Below, in pieces: positions 24,062 through 36,226 of a DNA stretch of 64,000 nucleotides. The translations under genes were made by a program, and so were the position numbers. Every line of letters begins with the position of its first letter. Positions within the stretch are counted from its first letter, which is position 1. This DNA is from Epiperipatus broadwayi (lineage: Eukaryota > Onychophora > Udeonychophora > Euonychophora > Peripatidae): contig JAQFVV010012574.1 in NCBI GenBank assembly GCA_028023455.1, positions 1,103,501-1,167,500 of the forward strand, given 5' to 3'. The notes beneath the pieces were generated by a model that was given only the letters and a program-made list of their open reading frames with translations, was not told the origin of the DNA and searched no databases.

Positions 24062-24245
24062 GAACTTACCGTATTTAATGTGAAACAGTCATTTTGAATT
24101 GTTTGTATTACAACATGAAAGAGAGCATGCGTAGTTTTGGCGTCAGAAGTATAATCAACCATGTGTACCAGGAGAAAAAGACATTCACTTTAGTGAATTT
24201 TTCCGGAAGGCGTTTCTTTTCGTAAATATGTCTAAATTTATTTTT
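24062..24245 (-). promoter_or_regulatory. Candidate CpG-bearing promoter / first exon
   Basis: The stretch has several CpG sites and motif-like words rare in this window: ccggaag (ETS-type, 24202), gcatgcg (NRF1-like, 24127), tggcgtca (CRE-like, 24138). On the minus strand a strong donor, tacg/gtaagttc, lies near 24070. The arrangement resembles a TATA-less promoter followed by a noncoding first exon reading towards lower coordinates. No protein or second exon supports it, so confidence is low. Confidence 0.25.
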
Positions 24246-26905
24246 TGTTACTAACTTTCATATTTATACTTGTTCATAAAATAAAAGTAGGGTAGGAACA
24301 TAAAAACATTAAATTATTTACTAACCTAGAGATTAGTTATTATAAAAAAAGTATTTAATAATTTTTTTAAACAAAAAGTTTAATATTTTAAAGTATGATG
24401 AGATGGAATAAATGATATTTAAATAATGTTTTTATTTAGTTTGGGATCCAGAAATATTACTGGAACAATCGACCATGAAGAAGTATTATTGATGGTAACA
24501 ATTATAAAAGTATTGATCATTTTCTTATGAATTTTATTATAGTATATTTTTAGTGTGGATGTGTGAAATTATTATAAAAAACACAATACATACACATAGT
24601 TTATAATTTGTTTATTCATGTTAAAGAATATGCATACTTTTAATAATATTATAAGTACATTTTAATATAAGGGAAATATAAGTATATGATTCTATTATAA
24701 TGGAATTTGATGTAATAAACCGGAATATCAATACTGATTGTTTGTATTTATGTGTAAAGTTACTAAGGGATAAAATAATATTTTCTTATCGATTGGTTAA
24801 ATAGTTATTTCAGACATGAATTTATTTATTATTATAAGAATGTAAAAATAGATTTTAGTGATGTAAGCTTGGTATTAAGTTAAATAGAACTAAGATAATA
24901 TTTTTAGGTAAGATTTGTTTATATTGGAATAAGTATAGATGATAGTGATTATTGTGCAAGTATAGATAACTTAGCCCTATAACTTGTATTTGTTCATGGT
25001 AATGTTATTTTCTGTATGTTGAAGTTGTAATGTTCCATAGAGCTGAATAGATAGCTTGGGCATTATGTTTATAGGTAAAGGTGATGAACTAAAATAGTCA
25101 TACCTTATTAATGATACACTGTGACCATAATGGTGATTTGATAGAAGTGTTATTAAATTAAAATCTGATTTATTCCATATACCTCCGTGTATTTACTATC
25201 GGTATTGCTTGAATGGTATCATAAAGGCTAGTATTTTAAAATATGAAATGATGAATAAGTTTAAAATGCAAAATTGTTGTTTAAATTTTAAAAGATAAGA
25301 TGGGTTATATTGTTTAAAAGTAAAGATGATTGAAGGTAAAGAATACAAGATGGTAACTTGTTAATAAAGAATCATAAACTTTTTTATGTTTTGGGACTCA
25401 TTATTATTTATTACAAATAAATAAATGATGAATGAAATGTGTTTTATAAAAAATATTATTTAATCATTAAGTTTTAAAGAAATTCAATGTTAATGCATAT
25501 TTTTACAAGTAAAAGAAATATACATAAATCATATCTGAAGAATGCAAGCGATCATAATTTTATATTATTATTATTTTAGAATAATACACATCAATGTTTA
25601 CATTTACTTGACATCATATTGAGTAATAATAAGCATTTAAATTAATGGGTATATTATTAATTAATATTATTTACACTATGAGTAAGTTAAGAATAATCAT
25701 AAGATATAGTAAAAGTGTTTTTAAAACTAAATAATAAAATATAAATTCAAAGTGAATTAATAATTTAAATAATACTTTTGTAATGTAATAATTTTAAAAA
25801 AATTAATGGAGGCTATAAAGATGTTATGGTAATATTTCAGTAATAAGAATTTGATAAAGCAATTTTTTGTATCTAATATTTTTATGTAATTCTTTTTTTT
25901 TTTTGTAAAATTAGCTAAAAGAGAGTAAGACAACATGCATGCATATTGTACATACTGTATATAATTTATTGTTAAAGTTGATTAATAAATTTGTTAAGTT
26001 TTGTTATAAATCTTGGTGTCGACTCAATTTCTTCACATCACAATTGCATAATCACAGATAATTATAATAAAGACATAATATTTTGTACATCACAAATAAG
26101 ATTGTTATTTAAGAATTGTAATGTCTTTTATTGATATATTTTATTTAAGAAGTTTTACTTATTACATTATTCTAGTGGTCATGGAATAATTACCAAAGAT
26201 TTACATTGAGTTATCTTAGTAATGATTGCCACATATTCTCATATTATAATATCATATCATACATGTTTACTTAAGATGCCATAGGGATAATAGAAAATTA
26301 CATTACATTATTATTATGTGATATACAAGAACAACATTATAAATAGAAAGATAGGAGAGTGAATTATAGATTAAAGATTAGTATTATTATTTTGTTATTA
26401 TTAGTATTATTGAATTGTAGTTAGGAATGATATTAAATCCCTTATCATACTTCATTACAATAGTTATACTTAATTTGGAAGTAATTTAAGAGAACCTGAG
26501 ATAATTTGAGTTAAATTAATTTTAATGAAAATATTCAAATTGGTTTATTAAGAGTTATGTACTTAATTAGTTTAGATTAAAGACGTTAAGAGTACTATAA
26601 ATGTAGTATTTAAGTAGTAGGAGTAGGGATAATATTCTTATGTCATTAAGGTAATATCCTATGGCATATTGGCTTAATGTATTCGCTCTGCCACTTGTAA
26701 ACTCACTTCATAGTCTCATGATTTGATTAAATATTCATTTATTTAATTTTATAACACAGAACTATATTATTATTTATTAGTTAAGCTAATTTTATATTAT
26801 TAAAAAAATATAGTTATTGTTAATTTAGATACATTTTAGATAAACATAGTTATTTATCTGAGCTAGATCAAGTGATTATAATTACATATTTCCTGGAAGT
26901 GAGGA
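24246..26905. other. AT-rich spacer
   Basis: No recognisable gene, tRNA or repeat with a partner elsewhere in the window. Sequence is rich in A/T runs and ATTATT words. Confidence 0.5.
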
Positions 26906-26907
26906 TA

Positions 26908-26908
<1 letters not shown>

Positions 26909-26986
<78 letters not shown>
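26909..26986. repeat. AT dinucleotide microsatellite
   Basis: About 78 bases of alternating A and T, close to the 3' end of the Penelope-like element that follows. Confidence 0.95.
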
Positions 26987-26992
<6 letters not shown>

Positions 26993-27289
26993 AATCAGTG
27001 CTCTAGTATATTTGTAATGTGTATTTATAGTTTTTACATATATATATTAAAAAAATCATATAACATTACAATACTAGCCAAAAAACTAAATTCTTTCACA
27101 ACCATGGTTTCATCTATTAACAAATAGACCTTTTCAAGCAAAGTTCACCCAGACATATATAACATCCATATATAAAACAAAATAGCCTTTCCATCATTCA
27201 CTTCAAAAACCAACTTCCTTTAACATCAAAGGATGTCTTCATAAGATTGATGGCATCAGTTTAAAGAAAATATATCATTAGAGTTTTTT

Positions 27290-27560
27290 TTACTTATCTT
27301 TTTAATTCATAAAAGATAACCTCTGCATTGTCAAATAATATTTTATGACCTGTATTCGGTTTATGAATATACAAAACTGAGTTATGATATCTATTTTTAA
27401 TTATATTCTTATGAACTTAACTCTTTCATTAAGACATAATTTACTTTGACCTATATACATTTTATGACAACTGCAAAGAAGCTTTATAAAATACACCAGG
27501 AATAAATTTGGTATCAATTGATTATTTTGAACTATGTAATAATGAATTTAAATCAAGGTC
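27290..27560 (-). pseudogene. GIY-YIG endonuclease remnant of Penelope-like element
   Basis: Read across frameshifts, the minus strand gives LLHSSK, FIPGVFYK, a cysteine-bearing stretch, MYIGQSKLCLNERVK and NTGHKILFDNAEVIFYEL. The plus-strand copy at 53280-53600 has the same phrases in a better frame. GIY-YIG domains nick the target DNA for Penelope insertion. The GIY is GVF here and the YIG is intact. Frames are broken in at least two places. Confidence 0.6.
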
Positions 27561-28028
27561 TTTCTTCCAGGCTGTTTTCATATCACCCAATCAATTTACA
27601 AATTGATGATTTAAAGGGTAAAAAATAAACTATTTATTCTCACTAACAATTAAATTATTATTATTAACAGACTTATAGATATTTTTATTAAATATAATAT
27701 TTCTAATAAATTCATGATTATAACATAAATAAATATAGTTAGGAACAAATTGACTCCTCTGAATACAACTATTATTTTGAAAATTATTAAGCTTTCTATT
27801 CCTATAACAAAAATTCAATAAAGAAATTTTCTTATGATAACTGTCTGGCCTTATCATATTTCTTAAATTTTTTTGCTTAATAAAATAACTGCAAAATAAA
27901 ACAATTTCAAGTTTACCAACATTTAAATCTAAAAATTTTAACTTAACAAATTCAAAAGTACCCCCTCCCCCTCAATAATAAAATTAATATTAGAATCAAA
28001 AGCAATAAAAATCTATCAAGAAAGTCCA

Positions 28029-28260
28029 TCAATTTATCTTCCTGTATAACAAACAACAATCAACATATCTAATAAATAATTTTAAAGAGACAGAAAAATG
28101 ATTAATAACACTATTCTCTGAAAAGCTGACATAGATGGAGCACATTAGAGGAGAAATAACATAACCAATAACATTAATCTTATAAAACACATCATTACAT
28201 ATAAAATACATAGAATTTTTTAATAATAATAGCAAATCATGAATAACTTTAATCTTATCT
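28029..28260 (-). pseudogene. Penelope-type reverse transcriptase fragment
   Basis: The frame reads FICNDVFYKINVIGYVISPL, then MCSIYVSF and FIRYVDCCLLY. In Penelope-like enzymes the matching phrases are F..N..FY.Q..G..MGSPLSP, ADIYM and F.RYVDD. The catalytic YVDD has become YVDC, so one of the two metal-binding Asp residues is lost. Methionine and glycine positions of the MGSPLSP loop are also changed. The fragment covers only the palm part with motifs B and C. Reverse transcription would not be possible with it. Confidence 0.7.
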
Positions 28261-28612
28261 GGAGAAAAATATTCATATTCCCTAAAAACAGAAAGAAATA
28301 CTTTAATGCTTTACAGTCCTAGTAAATATATAATAAAATATGTCTACAAGAGTATGTAGACAATTATCAATTATAATGAGAATAAATTTTTGGTATAAAA
28401 CAATATTTGTTACTTCGTCAAGCCAGGTTTTCAATACAGTGCATCTTTATCAAAGCATGACTACAGGATAAACTGATATGGCTACAAAATTATCATTAAT
28501 ATTACTTTAACGTTGGCAAAAGCTGAAATCTAATTTATATATAAAACAAAAACAATATTATTATCTTCAGAAAATACATCTTAAATATCTGATATAAGGT
28601 TTTTTAAATATA

Positions 28613-29184
28613 AAAGGGTACCCAAAAAATCCTGAAATTTTGTAATAAAAATTGTATATTTATTTTTAGATGTTAAAATTGAATCTCCTTTAAAGTACTG
28701 TCATTTGGTGTAATGCATTGGACTAAACTCTTGTAAAGTGATGCCTTTTAATGTCTCCATTGTTTTTTTTCTTTACCTCTTCCAAGTTCACACAATGTTT
28801 TCTTTATATGCATTTTTTCATTCAGGAGAAGAAAAAGTGTCATGCAGAGGAAGATCTTATGTATATGATGGATGGATAAGTTATCAAATGCTGTTTTGGT
28901 TAAAAATAGCTTCACACTCAAGGCTTTTGTGTGCTGGTGTGTTGTTGGGATGAAGCTACCATTTCCCACTGCCACAATTCTGAATATTTTTATCTCAGCA
29001 CATCATGCAAATGTTTCAGAGTTTGTAGATAAAATACCAATGAATTATATTTGAAAAATGTCAATTGCACCAAAAAAAATTATCACCATTTTGACATTAA
29101 ACTTGATTTGACATACTTTTTTAGGAAACATGTACTACAATGCACCAATTAGAGAATGGTTGTAATATTTTGGGTACTTTCTCA
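28613..29184 (-). mobile_element. Mariner-like DNA transposon, internally deleted
   Basis: The two ends carry matching inverted ends around gtacccaaaa (left 28617-28627; right, reversed, about 29166-29176) and both are bordered by TA (28611-28612 and 29185-29186), the mariner target site. The minus-strand frame 28748-28975 aligns with the C-terminal third of mariner transposase: HTKALSVKLFLTK matches the H-ALSV--FL-K region after the second catalytic Asp, and CMTLFLLLNEKMHIKKTLCE matches the PCDFFLFP-(M/L)K--LKG region. The catalytic Asp residues are lost (HDNA has become THQH, and CDFFLF has become CMTLFL). At about 570 bp it is less than half the usual 1.3 kb. Confidence 0.7.
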
Positions 29185-29499
29185 TATCTATTTTCTTTAT
29201 CCATTACAAAAGGTTGAAATGCAAAAATATTAGCATAATCTTTTTAAAATGTCGATTTATATTATATGGATCTTAGACTATTATTTTTGCCAAAAATTAG
29301 AATTCTAGTGTCCTACTATTATTTATTCACTATAATTGACAAATCATTACAAGTTCCTCTATAATTTTTCTTTAATAAAATTTCCAAATTCTGTTTTTTT
29401 GAACTATTATTCATTGTAAAATATTTACATCCAGAACAATTATAGAATTAAAAGATTTCTTATATAAATGTTGTATCTGGATATATATATTTTTTTCGT

Positions 29500-29587
29500 G
29501 TGTCATAGCATCAGCCAGGAAGCGAACCCGCTATCCCGGGACAACTGCTTGTAAGGCAGCTGTGTTTACCTCTCGACCACCAACGCT
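29500..29587 (-). mobile_element. tRNA-derived retroposon
   Basis: The minus strand folds in outline as a tRNA: ggtggtcgagaggta (D-arm/A-box region), an anticodon region with tgccttacaagca (loop cttacaa, anticodon UAC if the alignment is right, suggesting tRNA-Val), and gggttcgcttcctgg (T-arm/B-box). The body is followed at once by an A/T-rich tail with no SINE-specific region. Two close relatives occur at 46609-46690 and 60829-60908. The acceptor stem does not pair cleanly, so this is a retroposed copy, not a working tRNA gene. Confidence 0.6.
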
Positions 29588-29599
29588 AGATTTTCTATT

Positions 29600-30290
29600 A
29601 CAAGGAACAAAAATAAATCGTTCTATACATTTTTTCCGCCCAAGCCAACAACAATATTCCTTAAATTAGATTTAATTTAAAATGAATGTCAAAATTATAA
29701 ATTTAGAGAAAAAGAAAGAGGGCGGTGAGGGCTACAAATTTAAGGTCAGGTTAACTTTTTTATTTTAATTCAAACAAAAACAAGCTATATATTTTCACTT
29801 GTGTTAGTATTTCCCAGAATTCTTAGTTCATTTTAAGTTTAGATAAACTGATACTGTATATTTTAAAAGTATAAGTAACTTTCACTTTTATCATAGTGTA
29901 AGAAGAATGCTTCATCTTTTTACATCTCATTTCTCATTCTTTGATCCCATCTATTTCTCAATAAAAGAGTGTGAAGTAAATCTGTTTTACATTTTTTTCT
30001 TTTGAAAAAAAATAATGATTCGTTGAAGTGTTTGCAAATGAATGTGTCTGTATATATAGTAAATGCTCATAGTGAAATGACATTTACACAAAGAAATCAG
30101 ATTATTATAAGTTGCCTCTATAGAAAGATAGTGAATTATAGTATAATTTAAACATATATCTCTAATGTAAAATAAATTAGAGTAAAGTAAGTCGTCCAAT
30201 CTACTTTTCATTAATAGAAGCTACTTTGCACATTCATGAATAGTTTATATGTATATAAACTTTAAATATATGTATATTGTCTATAATAAA
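29600..30290. other. AT-rich spacer
   Basis: No gene or paired repeat seen. A GC-richer patch (aaagagggcggtgagggc) occurs near 29715. Confidence 0.4.
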
Positions 30291-30295
30291 TTTAA

Positions 30296-30425
30296 TGTAA
30301 TTAGAAGGGACTTGAACTCAGACTTTCAAGCTCCCTACAGCTATCTATTTCATTTTATACAACCAATACACATGACCACATACACTACAATAGAGATAAT
30401 GTATATGTTAAATATGGATATTACA
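30296..30425 (-). repeat. Family B interspersed repeat
   Basis: The minus strand has gtctgagttcaagtccctt (B-box-like) and the upstream phrases gtatgtggtcatgtgtattgg and gagcttgaaagtct, shared with 19676-19845. See that entry for the interpretation. Confidence 0.45.
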
Positions 30426-30429
30426 ACCA

Positions 30430-32820
30430 CGAAAGAGAAATGATAGAAAAATTACAATCAAAGAGACAGGGTTTATCACACAAAATGAATATATAATGAA
30501 CCAAAGATCAAAGAGTATTCATATTAACAAAAAATGTGTTTCATAGATTTTTAGTAGAACAAGCATCAAAAGACGCCTGTTTCACCATTTCAAAAAGTTG
30601 GACTAATTAATCTAAACAAAATAAAATGCCAAGACCTACGACACAACTAACAGCTAACTAATTTGCATAAATTAGAATACGTCTCCTCATTACTATCGTT
30701 TGCACTCGGCTGTGAATATGAAGTCCAGGAACTTCAAAAGCGCTTAGCGCGATAAACATATAATTTTTACAATATTAAACTTCTCTACATTAGTCCAGAA
30801 TTATCTATATTAATTTTATTTAGCATATGTAATCTCTGTTGTAATGTTTTCGTATTACTGAATAAATATTATCTCCTCATATCTATATAATAGACATCCA
30901 TATAAATATTTAATTCAGCATATACAATTCTCTGAAGAAGTTAAAAATATTATTTGCAGAATATCAAGAAAAATATTTTTTTCAAATTCTCACACCTTTA
31001 ATAAATAGCTTTCTGGGTTTAAATGCATATAAGAACTCGGATTTAAAGTAAAAAGATTACCCCTTTTGCTTTAAAGATCCCCAACAAAAGAGTTATTATG
31101 AGAAAAACTTGCTTTGTCTCAGGAAGTGTCTATTAGTAGTAATTGATAATTTCTTAGTAACATCAAAAGTTAGTGTTTCTCTATTGAATGGATATTATTT
31201 CCTCATATATATATATATATGGAGAGCGAGAGAGAGAATAAGATCTCATAATCCATAATATCATTTAGCAATATTAATTAGATCTTTTATCTTGCAGAAT
31301 GTTGATCTAAATACATAATTAATAATACATATGACAATTTTATATTAAATTTCTAAAATATTTTATTAAATTATACAAGATTGTATTTTTCATTTTTTTA
31401 TTATTATTAAAAAAAATGGAAATGAATTAACTTATTTTCTTTTTTTGATTTAAAATATATGCTAATAGATTTTATTTATATTAATTTAAATAAGTTTTGA
31501 GACAATAAGTTGGAGTAATTTCTTAGTTACTGTATTTGATTCATAGAATAAGTGACTAAATACTATTTTAAAAATGAATACAAAGGTTTTAATAAGTATA
31601 ATATAATGTATTATAAAATATAGTATTATATTTTAGACATGCATTTGCAGTTAATTCCTAAATGTACAATATTTTGGTAATTTTATGTGAATGCATGTTT
31701 GTAGTGTAATTTCCACTGTAATTTTAAATGAAAATATATCATTATATCTTACAGACTCAAGTTAAAATGTGATTACATAAAAAGAACTGTTTGATATATG
31801 CAATGTAACAAAAATATTAGTTAACTCTGCAAATGAAGATAGATAATAATAAAAAAATTTATGTGAATGCTACAACCATAAATCTTTCAGAACTTGAGAA
31901 CATTTGAGACTGCATGTAAAATTGAATAATATATGACTCAATAAAAAATTAAACATACTGTTATAATTTTTTATTACAAAAATATTGAGAAAGTTTTTTT
32001 TCATAATAAAAAACAATGTTCCCATAGTCAACAAAAGTTTTGTGCACTCTTTAGGGAAAATATATATATAATTATTCTGTTTTTTTAAGTATAAACCAAC
32101 AAATTAATCTCGTTAGAAATATAATAGTGTGTCTACTAAACAGATTCATTATCTATATTTTTCAAAAAAAATTATATAAAGTTGCAAATATTAAATTTGA
32201 TTTCAGAAATTTTATGTGCATGGCCACTTATAAGTAATATCATTAATTATCTTTAAGTCAGCCATTTCCTTGTCTAGGATATTTATGTATGTGTTTGCCT
32301 TTTTTTCTGTTTCTTGATTTGTTATTATACAGTGTTTATTGATGTTTTAATTTATTATCTTTATATTTTTAATTTTAAATTATACCATGAGTGTATACAT
32401 AAGTTAAACATGAATATTATATAATGTTTAGTGGACTGATGAGAAGGCTGGAATGCTGTAATTATTCATGCTCAAACTTTTATTTTTGGTTTAGTTAAAA
32501 ATCGATTATAAAATGCTAAAGAAATTTTAAAAAATTATGACTCATAGTATAATTTATTTAATAAAAAATATTTCTCTAAAAAATGTATGGGTCTTTGAAA
32601 ATCTTTTCAGATAGAAAAATTTCATAATATTATATTTTATTGTTCTTCCTGCCCCCCCCCCCATTATCACTCCAACAAAAATTAATTTTAATTTTGAATT
32701 TACTGTTCCATGTTATGGTTAGTCAAAAATATATGTAGGGCAATTAATATGAATTGCATTTATTAAATAAAAACAATGGATAGTTAAGAATTGTATTTTG
32801 ACAAGTGAATGTATTAATAA
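30430..32820. other. AT-rich spacer
   Basis: No recognisable gene. A patch with CpG and an octamer-like atttgcat lies at about 30640-30760 (aagcgcttagcgcgat). A short AT/GA microsatellite lies near 31205-31235 and a C run near 32652. Nothing else can be supported. Confidence 0.4.
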
Positions 32821-32821
32821 A

Positions 32822-34695
32822 TATACTATAATGGTTTGGAACAACTTGGGGTGAACCTGGGGTGATGGAAAGTCATTACCATCAATCCCAAGTCAAAAAC
32901 AAAATATTCTAAATATATAAACAATGAATGAAGAATCGGCGATCAGATGAGTGATCATGAGATATCAACAGAGAACTAACTATAAGTAACTATAAATTCA
33001 CCAGCTTTATAAAAAATCAATAATCATTCATCATCATGAATGATCAACAATAAAATAAACCAACAGTCAATCTTGTGACTGGATTTGAAATGAGTCTATT
33101 ATAGATAGAGCTAATTATTTAGCCTTTGCCAGCTTGGAACAGATTATAAACATTAATCTGGATGCACAAAGTGTTAATCCATAAGAATATAATGTTTAAA
33201 AAATGCTGGGATAACTAAACCATGCTGATCATCATCAATGCTCTGGACACATAGTATCATTAATGTAAGGGTGAACTATAAATTTAATTTCTAAATAAAT
33301 AACTAAAATAAAATGTAATACATGGACTTTAAAGGATATCCCCTTTGTGCCAACCAGGATCATAATCAACTGGATGTCCATAAAAACTAAATATAACTCC
33401 CTTTTAAATAAGAGATGGTTTATCATATTTTTAGGATAAAATAAATTCATTGGGATAATTTAAACAATGAAATATACATTTATTAATACATTAAAATTAA
33501 AGTCTGTAGAATAAGGCTATACATATAATTTTAACCTTCTGAGTTTGATTAATACTAAAAAGAAATCAAATATTACATTATAATTTATATATAATTCCCA
33601 ATAAAATTACATAAAAAACCCTATATATAGCACACAGGTAAGCCTATATAATATAAAATGAACATATTTGAATTGTCATATAATAATAAAAAATATATGC
33701 TTTCACGTTTTATTGATACATAGTGACTGTTTTCACATTTATATGTGGGTATCCATGAAAGTGTCCACACACTAATGTTTATATCATATGATATTTTAAT
33801 TTGTAAAAATAATAAACTTATTAAAAATATTATTTTTCACAATTAATTCCATATTGAAAATATACATAAAATTCATCTATATATAAACACTCAGATGTGC
33901 TGTATAATAATTTAAATGAATGTTTAAATTGTCATAGATTTCTAAAACTATTCAATTTATTTTTAATAATACATAAATGTATACATGTTTGTATATAAAA
34001 AATATATAGGATGAATCAAAGTTATTAATTTATTATCTCTAATGGCAAAAATATTTTTTTTACTTAAATAATATTAATTCTTTGACAGTCTTTCATAAAA
34101 GTTTTCTTTGTCTTTTTTAATAGATTACTCTGGTCTAATTATAAATATCTTTAATCATACTCTAGCAAGTTCTTTTATTCCTTAATCTAGAAAGATTTTT
34201 GGAGTTTTCTTTTTTTAATAAAATATATTGGAAATGTATCTTACTTTTTTTTAATAAAGTTATTTAATTAAAAAAATAGAATTCTCATTTTTAATAAAGA
34301 TATTATTTAAAATAACTCACTAGCTGTACTTTATATATATGGGACAGTACATTTATCTGTGCTTCTCTGCATATAGATAAAATAGTATATATATAAACTA
34401 ATTTTTCAGCAAGCTAATGAATTCTCTAAGTAAGCTGGTCCCTGATAAATAGTAGACTAGCTTATTGTCATCTTTGGGAATGGTATAATCCAGTAATTGT
34501 TGGAATTCAATCATCTCCATTTAGTTTCTACCATTTTTTAGATTTCAAGTAAGCCAGCCATCTAGTACATATCATGAGCTATGAAACACAGAAAAGTAGG
34601 CCTTTCCATGAGAATTCAAACTCTATCATTGAACTAGTAGCAGCAGCAGGACTTTCTGTCTCTTGCCTTCAATTATAACTTCATGTCACCTAGCA
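32822..34695 (-). repeat. Family A repeat, copy A3
   Basis: It matches 9575-13925 (without the LINE) in the same orientation, and 14730-16700 in reverse. It begins with gaacaacttggggtgaacc (the family end), contains catggactttaaaggatatc (33331-33350), tgtccataaaaac, and ends with gccttcaattataacttcat at about 34684. It lacks the last 500 bases present in copies A2 and A4. It is directly followed by copy A4 in the same orientation. Confidence 0.7.
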
Positions 34696-35050
34696 GAATG
34701 TCCATAACACTCAATATAAATTTCCTTAAAATAAAAGCATGTTATGCATGAATCTAGCTCAGATAGCAAAAGCTCTATAACTGTTATGAATATATAATTT
34801 ATCACATTTTAGAAGTAAATAAATTTATTGGAATAATTTAAACAATAAAATAAGCATTTATTAATAACAATAAAATTAAATTAAGGTCTGTAGAATATGG
34901 CTACACATATAAATTAAGCCTTCTGATTTTGATTAATTCTGAAAAGCAATCGGAATTAATTCTAAAAAAAAATTACATTGTAATTTATATATATATACCA
35001 TTAGGTTTACATAATAACCATATATATATATATATCAGTACCCAGACATG

Positions 35051-35105
35051 TAAACAAATTATGTGCTAGTATAGAGATGGAGATCATGTGATGTTTAGTG
35101 GTTTA
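35051..35105 (+). mobile_element. 55-bp mini-insertion, tail of family C
   Basis: The 10-bp word cccagacatg occurs at 35041-35050 and 35106-35115. The family A sequence on both sides is continuous if one copy of the word and the 55 bases between are removed. The insert (containing tatgtgctagtatagagatg and ending atgtttagtggttta) matches the last part of family C at 43504-43555. It is therefore a severely 5'-truncated retroposed copy, showing that family C moves by an RNA intermediate and that its 3' end is the gtggttta side. Confidence 0.7.
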
Positions 35106-35729
35106 CCCAGACATGCCTATATAATATAAAATGAACACATTTGAATTGACATATAATAATAAAAATTATAAACTATCACATTTTAATGATATATAAATAA
35201 GGACTTTTCACATTTATATGTGGCAACCATGGAAGTGTGTGTAACATTGATGTTTATATAATATATTTTAATTTGTCAAAATAATAAACTTATTAAAATA
35301 TTATATTTTTCACAATGAATTCCTTGTTGAAAATATACATAATATTCATACACATATATATATATATATAAGCACTCAGATATGCTGCATAATAATTTTA
35401 AATAACATGTTTAAATTGTCACAGACTTATAAAAATATTCAATTCATTTTTAATAACAAATAAGTGCACACATATGTTGATATATAACAAAATATAAATA
35501 GTATGAATTAAAATTATTAATTCATTATTTTTAATGGTAAAAAAGTTTTTCTTTACTTTTTAAAAAATATATATTAATTCTTTGACAATTCTTCATAAAA
35601 AATATTTTAATAGGATATTCTTGATTAATTATAAATGTCTTTAATCATACTCCAAAAAGTTCTTTTATTTCCTAATCTGCAAAGATTTTTGGAGTTTTCT
35701 TTTTTTAATAAAATATACTAGAATTGCAT

Positions 35730-36226
35730 ATTCAACTGTGCAGGGCTGGGAAATATCAGGAAAATTATTTTTGACCACTCAAAAATTTATTACTACAAAA
35801 TTCTTTTATTAAAAGACTGCCTAAAACTCAGAACAATAGCAGTGAATAGACTCTTGATTTTCTTAACATACGCTATTTGGACAATTAGGTGCATGAAAAT
35901 TTTCACAATGCCGCACCTGAATGAGGATACTTATTTCATACAAAAACTAATCAAAATGAAGAAAAGAGATGAAATCCTTGTTTCAAAAGCCTGACTCGAA
36001 GACACATGGAGCCTTTTCACTATACCACAACTGCCTAGGACCTAATTCTTAAAATTCAACTCATCACATAAGATGCTGTAGGAAAACATCATCACAACAA
36101 GCAACAAAACAAACTCAGGATCTTCAATACAGATACACAACCATTGAAACAAAGAATTAACCCCCTTTCTAACATCCTACTAATTAACATGTAACAATAG
36201 TAGCAATAATAAATTTATATTTTGAA
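35730..36226 (-). mobile_element. 497-bp SINE-like insertion with 10-bp target duplication
   Basis: The word agaattgcat occurs at 35720-35729 and 36227-36236, and family A sequence continues across it. The 497-bp insert has no long frame. Its minus strand contains a tRNA-like stretch, ttgtggtatagtgaaaaggc (A-box-like) followed about 20 bases later by cttcgagtcagg (B-box-like), at about 35980-36040. The tRNA-like promoter inside a short element with a target duplication suggests a SINE. The tRNA identity could not be decided. Confidence 0.6.

Larger units (their letters stand above)
27050..28350 (-). mobile_element. Penelope-like retroelement, 5' truncated
   Basis: On the minus strand a reverse transcriptase piece (28029-28260) is followed by a linker (27630-27857) and a decayed GIY-YIG endonuclease (about 27290-27560), the domain order of Penelope-like elements. 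The 3' end (27050-27130) matches 53660-53790 (plus), which lies at the end of a second Penelope fragment, fixing the family's 3' end. That end includes catggtttcatctattaac and gccaaaaaactaaa. Several frameshifts and stops are present and the N-terminal half is missing, so the copy is dead. Confidence 0.75.

Noticed and set aside
29500-29587. Functional tRNA gene
   Set aside because: The outline is tRNA-like, but the acceptor stem does not pair cleanly, and the two other copies carry deletions and A-rich tails. It is a retroposed copy.
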